Source of the DNA: Qipengyuania polymorpha
GTDB taxonomy: Bacteria > Pseudomonadota > Alphaproteobacteria > Sphingomonadales > Sphingomonadaceae
Direction: 5' to 3'
Assembly: GCF_019711435.1 (NCBI RefSeq)
Contig: NZ_JAIGNK010000001.1
Location: forward strand, 434,001-498,000
DNA: 64,000 bases
Under the pieces are notes generated by a model, which worked only from the letters and a program-made list of their open reading frames with translations, had not been told where the DNA came from and did not search any database. Positions 53,799 through 61,383 of the stretch are shown here, in pieces. Position 1 is the first letter of the stretch, and every line of letters begins with the position of its first letter. Both the position numbers and the translations under genes were made by a program.

Positions 53799-54193
53799 TC
53801 CGCGTCATCCTCCAGCGCGTGCATGTCATCGTCGCTGAAACCGAAATGATGGCCCGCCTCGTGGATCACCACGTGGCGCACGAGGTCGTCCATCCGCACG
53901 CCGGTCTCGCGCCATTCGGCGATGAGCGGTTCGCGGAACAGCCAGATGCGCGCGGGCATGCGGTGGCTCTGCCAGACCGAGCGGTCGGGTAGCGCTTCGC
54001 CTTCGTAGAGGCCGGTCAGCTCCCATTTGTCCGTGAGCTCGACCGAGGCGAGCTGCTCGGGCGTCGCGAAATCCTCCACCTGCATGACAATCTCGTCCAT
54101 CTGGACGCGGAATTGTTCGGGCAGGGTGGCGAGGACACTCTCTGCCAGCTGCTGCATTTGCTCGCGTGTCGGGCCCGTGCGGTCATGGATCAT
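53795..54193 (-). CDS. Zinicin-like metallopeptidase family protein
   Basis: 132 residues from the ATG at 54193 (a TTG at 54229 would add 12). The motif VVIHEAGHHFGFSDDDM near 112-128 contains HExxHxxG, with Asp residues behind it as in the DUF1025/zincin-like group. The middle reads FATPEQLASVELTDKWELTGLYEGEALPDRSVWQSHRMPARIWLFREPLI, as in that family. Cytoplasmic; substrate unknown. Confidence 0.87.
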   Translation of the reverse strand: MIHDRTGPTREQMQQLAESVLATLPEQFRVQMDEIVMQVEDFATPEQLASVELTDKWELTGLYEGEALPDRSVWQSHRMPARIWLFREPLIAEWRETGVRMDDLVRHVVIHEAGHHFGFSDDDMHALEDDAD

Positions 54194-54288
54194 AGCGTGG
54201 GATATGCGGGCGCGCTGCTCTCTCTTCAAGCCATGCGGAACCGCACCCGCTCCTGCCTGTTCTCAAAGACAAAAGGAGATTTACCCGC

Positions 54289-54780
54289 ATGGCCGACAGC
54301 AAAGAGATTTTCGACCGCCTCAAGAAGGACCACGACAAGCACCGCGAACTTCTCGACAAGCTGCTCGAGACCAGCGGTGAAAGCGAGAAACGCGAGGCGC
54401 TGTTCGAGGAGCTGACCAGGGAACTCAAATCGCACGCCGCTGCCGAAGAACAGGCGCTCTACTCGACCATGCTGCGCAAGCCGCCGACCACGGGGGATAC
54501 GCGCCATTCGGTCGCCGAGCACCACGAAATCGAGGAAGCCTTGAACGACCTTGCGGCAACCGACATGTCCGAAGGCGGCTGGTTGACCAAGTTCAAGACC
54601 TTCGACCACGATTATCGCCATCACATCGACGAAGAAGAGGAAGACCACTTCCCGGAATTCGCCAAGCACCTCACGGAGGAGGACATGGAGCATATGCGCT
54701 CTGTCTTCGAACGCCGGAAGCAGGAAGAGAAGGCCGAAGCCGAAATTACCCCGGAAAAGAAAGAGGACGCCAAGGAATAG
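54289..54780 (+). CDS. Hemerythrin HHE domain protein
   Basis: 163 residues with AAAGGAGA 8 bases upstream. Four-helix HHE pattern: FDRLKKDHDKHRELLDKLL near 6-24, LKSHAAAEEQALYSTML near 46-62, VAEHHEIEEALNDLAA near 75-90, and KTFDHDYRHHIDEEEEDHFPEFAKHL near 104-129. These His, Glu and Asp residues would hold a di-iron centre that binds O2 or NO or handles peroxide. A Lys/Glu tail (RRKQEEKAEAEITPEKKEDAKE) follows. 16 bases before the phospholipase D-like gene. Confidence 0.9.
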   Translation: MADSKEIFDRLKKDHDKHRELLDKLLETSGESEKREALFEELTRELKSHAAAEEQALYSTMLRKPPTTGDTRHSVAEHHEIEEALNDLAATDMSEGGWLTKFKTFDHDYRHHIDEEEEDHFPEFAKHLTEEDMEHMRSVFERRKQEEKAEAEITPEKKEDAKE

Positions 54781-54796
54781 GCGCGGGGGGAGGGGC

Positions 54797-56338
54797 ATGG
54801 ACGAAACCCAGGAAGAAGACCCCAACTGCACCTCGCAGTTGGAGCCGGGCGTCGAGCCGGGTGTGTGGCGCTATGAAAACGTCAGCCGGGCGAGCGTCAT
54901 CATCGATGCGGCGGATTACTTCGCCTTCATGCAGACGGCGATGCTTGGCACGCGTCGTCGCCTGCTGCTGATCGGCTGGGACTTCGATACGCGCATCCAT
55001 CTCGAGCGCGGGCGGCGCTGGTGGCAGCGACCGTGGAAACGCGGCTATCCCCGTCGGCTCGGCAGTTTCATCGCCTGGCTCGCGCGCAACCGCAGGCAGC
55101 TCGATATCCGCATCCTGAAGTGGAATTTCAGCGTCTTCACCATGCCGACGCGGGTGACGATGCTGTGGGACCTGGCCCGCTGGGTCCGCCACAGCCGGAT
55201 CAATTTCAAGTTCGACACGGCGCATCCGGTCGGCTGCAGCCACCACCAGAAGATCGCCGTGCTCGACGGCAAGGTGGGGGTGTGCGGCGGTATCGACATG
55301 ACCGACAAGCGCTGGGACACGCGCGAGCATCCCGAAGAGTGCGACAAGCGCAAGACGCCCAACGGGCGCTCCTACGATCCCTGGCACGATGCCACGATGA
55401 TGCTCGAGGGCGATGCGGCCAAGGCGCTCGAGGAACTGGGCGAGGATCGCTGGACCCGTGCCGGGGGTCCGCCGCTGCCCTCCTATGAGGAGAGCCCCGG
55501 TTCGCCCTGGCCGGACGCGCTCGAGGCGCAGTTCGAGAATGTCGAAGTCGGCATTGCCCGCACCCGCGCCGCGCACCGCGACTGGGACGAGGTCGACGAG
55601 ATCAAGCAGCTCTATCTGGAGCATATCGCGGGCGCGAAGCACTTCATCTATGCCGAGAGCCAGTATTTCGCCTCGCGCGCGATTGCCGAGGCGATCATTT
55701 CGCGGCTGGAAGAGGAAAACCCGCCCGAAATCGTGATCGTCCATCCCTGCAATGCCGACGGCTGGCTCGAACAGCAGGCGATGGACCATGCGCGCGCCGA
55801 GCTCGTCACCGCGATCGAGCAGGCCGATCACAAGGGCCGCTTCAGCATCTGGACGCCCTTCACGGGCACGACGCCGATTTATGTCCACGCCAAGATCATT
55901 ATTGTCGACGACGAGATCCTGCGGATCGGCTCGGCCAATATGAACAACCGCTCGATGGGTCTCGACAGCGAATGCGATGTCTTCATCGACAAGACCCGGC
56001 CCGCCAACGCGCATGTCGGCGACGCGATCAGGGCCATTCGCCATTCGCTGCTGGCGGAGCATTGCGGGCTCGATGAAGACGAAATCGGCAAGCAGATTGC
56101 GCGCCACGGTTCGATGGCGGCGATGATCGACCATTCGATCAGCGAAAACGGGCGGAACCTGCTGCGTTATCACCCGCCCGAGCTCAACGACGCCGAAGAA
56201 AAGCTCGCCCAGAGCGGCCTGCTCGACCCCGAACATCCCGACGACATGTTCGAGCCGTTTGCAAAAGGCGGCCTTTTCCGCAAGGGAAGCCGGCTCCACC
56301 GCATGCGCGAAAAGTTCAGAAGGAAAAACGGCACGTGA
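54797..56338 (+). CDS. Phospholipase D-like protein
   Basis: 513 residues with GGGGAGGGG 3 bases upstream. Two HKD motifs: CSHHQKIAVLDGKVGVCGGIDMTDKRW near 150-176 and YVHAKIIIVDDEILRIGSANMNNRSMGLDSECDV near 364-397. Length and the flanking GWDFDTRIHLERGRRWW segment fit bacterial PLD-type proteins with two catalytic halves that act on phosphatidyl groups. No signal peptide is seen, so it may be cytoplasmic or membrane-peripheral. Its stop overlaps the GTG of folE. Confidence 0.92.
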   Translation: MDETQEEDPNCTSQLEPGVEPGVWRYENVSRASVIIDAADYFAFMQTAMLGTRRRLLLIGWDFDTRIHLERGRRWWQRPWKRGYPRRLGSFIAWLARNRRQLDIRILKWNFSVFTMPTRVTMLWDLARWVRHSRINFKFDTAHPVGCSHHQKIAVLDGKVGVCGGIDMTDKRWDTREHPEECDKRKTPNGRSYDPWHDATMMLEGDAAKALEELGEDRWTRAGGPPLPSYEESPGSPWPDALEAQFENVEVGIARTRAAHRDWDEVDEIKQLYLEHIAGAKHFIYAESQYFASRAIAEAIISRLEEENPPEIVIVHPCNADGWLEQQAMDHARAELVTAIEQADHKGRFSIWTPFTGTTPIYVHAKIIIVDDEILRIGSANMNNRSMGLDSECDVFIDKTRPANAHVGDAIRAIRHSLLAEHCGLDEDEIGKQIARHGSMAAMIDHSISENGRNLLRYHPPELNDAEEKLAQSGLLDPEHPDDMFEPFAKGGLFRKGSRLHRMREKFRRKNGT

Positions 56339-56946
56339 GCAGCCTGGTCGGACCCGACGAAGACAACCCTGTCGGCAAGCCCCCCGTACCCGAACATGTG
56401 CAGGACGCGATTCGCACGCTGATCGAATGGACCGGCGACGATCCGACGCGTGAAGGCCTGCTCGATACGCCCGCGCGCGTCGCGCGCGCGTGGAAAGAAT
56501 ACTGCCTCGGCTATACCGAGGACCCCTCGGTTCACCTCAGCCGCGTGTTCGAGGAAGTGGGCGGCTATAACGAGATCGTGCTCCTGAAGGATATCCCGTT
56601 CCAGTCGCACTGCGAACACCATATGGCGCCTATCATCGGCAAGGCGGCGATCGCCTACCTGCCCACCGACCGCGTGGTCGGCATCTCCAAGCTCGCCCGC
56701 GTGCTCCACGGATTTGCCCGCCGCCTGCAGGTGCAGGAGCGTCTGACGGCCGAAGTCGCCGACTGTATCTGGGACAATCTCCAGCCGCAGGGCGTCGCCG
56801 TCGTCATCGACGCGCAGCACGCCTGCATGACCGCTCGCGGCGTGCGCACCCCCGGCGTCGGCATGGTCACCAGCCGCATGATGGGCACCTTCCTCGAAGA
56901 CCAGCGCAGCCGCAAGGAAGTGCTGAGCCTGATGGGGTATGGCTGA
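56335..56946 (+). CDS. folE: GTP cyclohydrolase I
   Basis: 203 residues from a GTG that overlaps the previous stop (GTGA). Zn-binding FQSHCEHHMAPIIGKAAIAYLP near 87-108 with Cys and His, GISKLARVLHGFARRLQVQERLTAEVAD near 114-141, and the second Zn Cys in DAQHACMTARGVRTPGVGMVTS near 161-182. It converts GTP to dihydroneopterin triphosphate, the first step of folate and pterin synthesis. Confidence 0.97.
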   Translation: MSSLVGPDEDNPVGKPPVPEHVQDAIRTLIEWTGDDPTREGLLDTPARVARAWKEYCLGYTEDPSVHLSRVFEEVGGYNEIVLLKDIPFQSHCEHHMAPIIGKAAIAYLPTDRVVGISKLARVLHGFARRLQVQERLTAEVADCIWDNLQPQGVAVVIDAQHACMTARGVRTPGVGMVTSRMMGTFLEDQRSRKEVLSLMGYG

Positions 56947-56985
56947 GGGGCGTTATCGGTGGCTCGAACCGGACGGTCCGCTAAC

Positions 56986-57430
56986 GACCCGATTGCGGAC
57001 TTTAGGCTCTTAGCCAGTCCGGTTTAGGTGACGCGCAGGTCCATCCCCAATCTGACAGTATCTCGCAAACCGCTACGAGGTCGTCCGGTTGGTCGCTCGG
57101 TTGGACACAAGAAAAACCGTAACCTGCTGCAAGGAGGCTAGATTGGTGCGGTGCAATCAAACTCCAATCTGCATCTACCACCATCCCATTCGTTGCGCCG
57201 AATTGGGGGAGTAAGGCCGCAAAGCGGAAGATGCTGTCCGACAGTTCCAATTCAAACGGTGCAATGGTTCTAATGCCCAAATGTTGAGCCAGCACCTGCC
57301 AACGATCAGAATCGGTCTTCATGCAGCCCGCCTAGCGTCGCGATTGTCCGCTTTCCACCCATCTGACGATGCTTTTACCGAGCTAGCGGTGTGCCATCAG
57401 CGGACCGGCAGCGAAAGACCCGATTGCGGA
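56986..57430. repeat. 14-base direct repeats flanking a hypothetical gene
   Basis: GACCCGATTGCGGA occurs at 56986-56999 and again at 57417-57430, on both sides of the gene at 57002-57322. Near each copy are related words (TCCGCTAACGACCC, TCCGCTTTCCACCC). The enclosed DNA is less GC-rich than the surroundings, so the pair could mark the ends of an inserted cassette or be members of a dispersed repeat. Confidence 0.45.
57002..57322 (-). CDS. Hypothetical protein in a low-GC patch
   Basis: 106 residues, soluble and acidic (DRWQVLAQHLGIRTIAPFELELSDSIFRFAALLPQFGATNGMVVDADWSLIAPHQSSLLAAGYGFSCVQPSDQPDDLVAVCEILSDWGW). No motif recognised; the tail has a Trp/Cys cluster. Codon use is less GC-biased than in folE or ahcY, and it is bracketed by direct repeats, which suggests recent gain. 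Confidence 0.55.
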   Translation of the reverse strand: MKTDSDRWQVLAQHLGIRTIAPFELELSDSIFRFAALLPQFGATNGMVVDADWSLIAPHQSSLLAAGYGFSCVQPSDQPDDLVAVCEILSDWGWTCASPKPDWLRA

Positions 57431-57435
57431 AGCAA

Positions 57436-57714
57436 TCAGTCAAGCGACTTATCCAGCGCATTCTGTAGAGAACGATTGGCATTGCGGTTTGCCCGCCAAT
57501 GCTCGCTTTCGATAACTGCACGTTTGCAATCGCTTGGCTCGGCTACGGCGATTTTTTGAAGCGTAACGCTTGTGAGCCCCTGCGAAAATCCTTCATTCTT
57601 GAGATGCAGGATTATGTTCTCAACAGGCTGCCCGTCTTCAGCCATGCCTTTCGCTGTCCGAAAAGCCCTACGCGTTTTCCGTCGAGCATGAACTTGTTTG
57701 AGCCAATTCAGCAT
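57436..57714 (-). CDS. Hypothetical basic protein in a low-GC patch
   Basis: 92 residues from the ATG at 57714; an upstream ATG at 57735 adds seven. Basic N-terminus (LNWLKQVHARRKTRRAFRTAKGMAEDGQ), then ENIILHLKNEGFSQGLTSVTLQKIAVAEPSDCKRAVIESEHWRANRN. No known motif. It lies in the same direction as the gene at 57002-57322 and shares its softer GC bias. Confidence 0.5.
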   Translation of the reverse strand: MLNWLKQVHARRKTRRAFRTAKGMAEDGQPVENIILHLKNEGFSQGLTSVTLQKIAVAEPSDCKRAVIESEHWRANRNANRSLQNALDKSLD

Positions 57715-57904
57715 CCCTCCACAATGGCCAAACAAGTATAAACGTCAACGACCGTTTACCCACCAAATAGCTGGCAACAAGCTGGACACCACTATTCCTG
57801 GAAAGCAGTCGCGTCTGAGCGTCCCGCATTGAGGTGACGTGTTTCATTCTCACCGGGTTTCGACAGTGGTGCTGTTCTCGAAGACATAAACACGCGGAAG
57901 CATC

Positions 57905-58282
57905 TCACCATTCCGGACGTCCGCCATGGTCGGGCTTCTGCGGTTTCGGTGTCGACTTGCCCGGCCAGCGATATTGCGGTGCCTCGCGCTCCTTCGGGAA
58001 GGCGAAGTGGAAGAGCACAGCCATCATCGCGCTCGCCAGAAGGAGGAAACCTCCCACGAGGGCGGGCATGGTCAGGCGGTTAACGAGAGCAAGGACGACG
58101 TGGGTTTCGGAAATCACACGCGGCTCATCCATCGGGCAAACCATGTCGAGGAATTGTGCAGAGATGTTGCGGCCGCTCCACCCGAAGCTGCAATGGACTA
58201 ATGTCGCTGCGACGCTGATAAGGACGAGCGCCAGACTGAACAGCGCCAGATCGCGCAGCATCCGGAACATGCGGGCTCGCAT
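57905..58282 (-). CDS. Two-helix membrane protein of unknown function
   Basis: 125 residues from the ATG at 58282. Membrane helices at about 8-28 (MLRDLALFSLALVLISVAATLV) and 70-92 (MPALVGGFLLLASAMMAVLFHF), a periplasmic loop with two Cys (HCSFGW, MVCPMDEP), and a Pro/Lys-rich cytoplasmic tail (GKSTPKPQKPDHGGRPEW). No family recognised. The ATG shares one base with the stop of the preceding gene (TGATG), so translation is coupled. Confidence 0.6.
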   Translation of the reverse strand: MRARMFRMLRDLALFSLALVLISVAATLVHCSFGWSGRNISAQFLDMVCPMDEPRVISETHVVLALVNRLTMPALVGGFLLLASAMMAVLFHFAFPKEREAPQYRWPGKSTPKPQKPDHGGRPEW

Positions 58283-58536
58283 CAGCCCAGCCACTTTCCC
58301 AGCAAGCCGCGCTTTCTTGGTTCGGGCGGCGTTTCTCCCGCCACGCCATAAAGGAAATTGCCCAGCTGCACCGCCTGCTGCTTGGTCAGGAAGTAACGGA
58401 ACTCGCGCACGTCGTCGTCGCTCTCCACGACCTTGTTCGTGCTTTGCATGAGCAGCGCGATTTTCTCGCCCGCCGGGTCTGCGCGCCAGCCCAGCAGCAT
58501 GCCGAAAGTGTTCCGCTCCTCGCTCTCGCTCGCCAT
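58282..58536 (-). CDS. 84-residue protein of unknown function
   Basis: GGGAGG lies 9 bases before the ATG at 58536. The product (ERNTFGMLLGWRADPAGEKIALLMQSTNKVVESDDDVREFRYFLTKQQAVQLGNFLYGVAGETPPEPRKRGLLGKWLG) is soluble with a basic C-terminus and looks like a small adaptor-type fold. No known motif. Coupled to the membrane-protein gene by a TGATG junction. Confidence 0.65.
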   Translation of the reverse strand: MASESEERNTFGMLLGWRADPAGEKIALLMQSTNKVVESDDDVREFRYFLTKQQAVQLGNFLYGVAGETPPEPRKRGLLGKWLG

Positions 58537-58631
58537 CGCAATTTCCTCCCAAAGGCGAAAAAGACTGCGCCCCGCCGTGCGGCATGGCAAGGCGGGGCGC
58601 GAATTTGTCCTCAATCGGGAGGGAGGGGGCC

Positions 58632-59111
58632 TTACATCTGGCCGAGCATGTGCTCCGCGCTCGAGACCGAGAAATCGCCCGGTGCCTCGACATTGAGCTG
58701 CTTCACCACGCCGTCTTCGACCAGCATCGAATAGCGCTGGCTGCGGTGGCCCATGCCGAAACCGGTGAAGTCTGCATCGAGACCCGCTGCCTTGGCAAAC
58801 TCGCCATTGCCGTCGGCCAGCATCGTGATGTCGTCGCTGCCGGCGCTCTGCTTCCATGCGCCCATGACAAAGGCGTCGTTGACCGAGGTCGCGACGATTT
58901 CATCGACACCCTTCGATTTCAGCTCATCGGCCTTTTCGACAAAGCCGGGCAGGTGCTTGGCAGAGCAGGTCGGGGTGAAGGCACCCGGGACCGCGAACAG
59001 CGCCACGGTCTTGCCGGCGAAGTAATCCGCGGACTGGACCTGCTCGGGGCCTTCGGCGGTAGCCTTGACCAGTTTCACGTCGGGAAGGCGGTCGCCTACA
59101 GCGATTGTCAT
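58632..59111 (-). CDS. Peroxiredoxin (Prx5/AhpE-like, glutaredoxin-dependent type)
   Basis: 159 residues. Active site VPGAFTPTCSAKHLPGFVEKADEL near 40-63 with the peroxidatic Cys in PTCS, TPTCSxxHLPG being the Prx5 hallmark. FVMGAWKQSAGSDDITMLADGNGEFAKAAGLDADFTGFGMGHRSQRYSMLVEDGVVKQL continues the family. It reduces hydroperoxides with thiols. No second cysteine (resolving) is obvious, so a 1-Cys or glutaredoxin-linked mechanism is likely. Confidence 0.94.
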   Translation of the reverse strand: MTIAVGDRLPDVKLVKATAEGPEQVQSADYFAGKTVALFAVPGAFTPTCSAKHLPGFVEKADELKSKGVDEIVATSVNDAFVMGAWKQSAGSDDITMLADGNGEFAKAAGLDADFTGFGMGHRSQRYSMLVEDGVVKQLNVEAPGDFSVSSAEHMLGQM

Positions 59112-59290
59112 AAGTTAAAACTCCTGTGTCTTTAGGTCCACACTCCGCATCTAGTGAGACGGGCCGTGCATGCAAGGGCGCTGGATGGTTAACTGCGGTT
59201 TACCGCGCGGGTTTAAATCTTCGTAAAACCTTTGCACCCACACTCTCCTCAACAGGCACGGGACGCCTGTCAGACGGGAGTATATGGGAC

Positions 59291-59746
59291 ATGCTTAAGA
59301 AGACGATTGCAGCCGCCGCAACGGCCGCTGCCCTTATGATGACGCCGACCACCGCAAGCGCGGCAAGCCAGGACGAGCAGGTCCGCAAGCTCGACATCAT
59401 GCTCATGGTCACCTCGCTTCGCTGCCGCATGGGCGCGGACGATTTCCAGCCGCAGTACCGCAAGTTTTCGGCCAACCACCTGGCCTCGCTCAATGGCGCG
59501 GCACGTCGCCTCGAAGCAGGCCTCGTTGCACGCCACGGCAAGAAGGGCGCCACCCGCGCTCTCGACCGTATCAGCGTCGGCATGGCCAACCAGTACGGCC
59601 AGGGCCACCCGTGGCTCGGCTGTGCAGAGCTGAAGGAAATCACTTCGGATCTCGCCAAGTCGAAGGATCCGGCAATTCTCGCGCAAGCCGCTGACGAATT
59701 GCTCGGACCGGCGCCGCGCAGCGGGGGACGCTGGGCGAAGCGCTAA
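59291..59746 (+). CDS. Secreted protein of unknown function
   Basis: 151 residues. Signal peptide ends near TTASAASQDEQ (about 25). The mature chain is helical (VRKLDIMLMVTSLRCRMGADDFQPQYRKFSANHLASLNGAARRLEAGLVARHGKKGATRALDRISVGMANQYGQGHPWLGCAELKEITSDLAKSKDPAILAQAADELLG) and has two Cys that could pair. Known in sphingomonads as a small exported protein with no assigned role. A good terminator follows. Confidence 0.72.
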   Translation: MLKKTIAAAATAAALMMTPTTASAASQDEQVRKLDIMLMVTSLRCRMGADDFQPQYRKFSANHLASLNGAARRLEAGLVARHGKKGATRALDRISVGMANQYGQGHPWLGCAELKEITSDLAKSKDPAILAQAADELLGPAPRSGGRWAKR

Positions 59747-59810
59747 GGCCTTTCGGGATCGCGGAAGGAGGGGCGAGGGGCTAGCTTGCCCTCCAACCGA
59801 CGAAGGGCTA

Positions 59811-59841
59811 GGGGCGGCGCCATCATGGTGCCGCCCCTTTG
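59811..59841 (+). terminator. Terminator before ahcY
   Basis: GGGGCGGC-GCCA-TCA-TGGT-GCCGCCCC followed by TTTGT. It ends the transcript of the small exported-protein gene. Confidence 0.75.
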
Positions 59842-59886
59842 TCATGCGCGGCACCTTTTTTCTTGAGAGATTGCAAAGGACCGCAC

Positions 59887-61296
59887 GTGGCCCAGTTCAA
59901 CGATTACGTCATCAAGGACATTGCCCTCGCCGACTATGGCCGCGAGGAAATCCGCATCGCCGAAACCGAAATGCCCGGCCTGATGGCCACGCGCGAGGAA
60001 TATGGCGATGCGCAGCCGCTGAAGGGCGCGCGCATCGTCGGCTCGCTCCACATGACGATCCAGACCGCGGTCCTCATCGAAACGCTCGTCGCGCTGGGCG
60101 CCGAAGTCCGCTGGGCGACCTGCAACATCTTCTCGACGCAGGACCACGCCGCTGCCGCCATCGCGGCGCAGGACATCCCCGTCTTCGCCGTGAAGGGCGA
60201 GAGCCTCGCCGACTACTGGGACTATGTCGGCCGCATCTTCGACTGGTCGACCGAAAGCGATGAAGACCTCACCGCCAACCTTATCCTCGACGATGGCGGC
60301 GATGCCACCATGTTCGCCCTGTGGGGTGCACGCATCGAGGCGGGCGAGGAAATGCCCGAGCCGCAGAACGCCGAAGAAATCGAGATGCAGCGCGCGCTGA
60401 AGGAATTCCTCAAGCGCAAGCCGGGCTACCTCACCAAGTCGGTGAAGGCGATCAAGGGCGTTTCGGAAGAGACCACCACGGGCGTTCATCGCCTCTATCA
60501 CCTCGCCAAGGCGGGCAAGCTTCCGTTCCCTGCAATCAATGTGAACGACAGCGTGACCAAGTCGAAGTTCGACAACCTTTATGGCTGCCGCGAGTCGCTG
60601 GTCGACGCCATCCGCCGCGCCACCGACGTCATGCTTTCGGGCAAGGTCGCCTGTGTTGCGGGCTATGGCGATGTCGGCAAGGGCTCGGCGCAGTCGCTTC
60701 GCAACGGCGGTGCACGCGTCCTCGTCACCGAAATCGACCCGATCTGCGCACTGCAGGCGGCGATGGAAGGTTATGAGGTCGTGACCATGGAAGAAGCGGT
60801 GACGCGCGCCGACATCTTCGTCACCACCACCGGCAATGAAGACGTCATCACCGCCGAGCACATGAAGGCGATGAAGCCGATGGCGATCGTCGCCAACATC
60901 GGCCACTTCGACAGCGAGATCCAGATCTCGGCGCTCGACAATTACGAGTGGACCGAACTGAAGCCCGGCACCGACCTCGTGAAGTTCCCCGACGGCAAGG
61001 AAATCATCGTGCTGGCCAAGGGCCGCCTGGTGAACCTCGCCTGCGCCACCGGCCATCCCAGCTTCGTGATGAGCTGTTCCTTCACCAACCAGGTGCTGGC
61101 GCAGATCGAACTCTGGAAGAACACCGACGATTACGAGAACGACGTCTACGTCCTGCCCAAGAAGCTCGACGAAAAGGTCGCCGCGCTGCACCTCGACAAG
61201 CTCGGCGTGAAGCTGACCAAGCTGTCGCAGGGACAGGCCGACTACATCGGCGTGCCGGTCGAAGGTCCGTTCAAGCCGGAACACTACCGCTACTAA
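59887..61296 (+). CDS. ahcY: Adenosylhomocysteinase
   Basis: 469 residues from a GTG with AAGGA 7 bases upstream. Family blocks: [108 protein letters not shown], the NAD loop [16 protein letters not shown] near 257, and [12 protein letters not shown]. It hydrolyses S-adenosylhomocysteine to adenosine and homocysteine. I looked for an SAH or SAM riboswitch in the short leader and saw no clear match. Confidence 0.98.
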   Translation: MAQFNDYVIKDIALADYGREEIRIAETEMPGLMATREEYGDAQPLKGARIVGSLHMTIQTAVLIETLVALGAEVRWATCNIFSTQDHAAAAIAAQDIPVFAVKGESLADYWDYVGRIFDWSTESDEDLTANLILDDGGDATMFALWGARIEAGEEMPEPQNAEEIEMQRALKEFLKRKPGYLTKSVKAIKGVSEETTTGVHRLYHLAKAGKLPFPAINVNDSVTKSKFDNLYGCRESLVDAIRRATDVMLSGKVACVAGYGDVGKGSAQSLRNGGARVLVTEIDPICALQAAMEGYEVVTMEEAVTRADIFVTTTGNEDVITAEHMKAMKPMAIVANIGHFDSEIQISALDNYEWTELKPGTDLVKFPDGKEIIVLAKGRLVNLACATGHPSFVMSCSFTNQVLAQIELWKNTDDYENDVYVLPKKLDEKVAALHLDKLGVKLTKLSQGQADYIGVPVEGPFKPEHYRY

Positions 61297-61383
61297 GTAA
61301 TCGATGCGGAGCGGCTCCCCATTCGGGCAGCCGCCTCAGCATTCCGGTTGCATCCTTCCCGCGAGCCTAATAGCTGGCAGGTA

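Noticed and set aside
59747..59886. SAM or SAH riboswitch before ahcY
   Set aside because: The leader holds a plain terminator hairpin of the previous gene and only about 45 bases before the GTG; no pseudoknot-like conserved core was seen.
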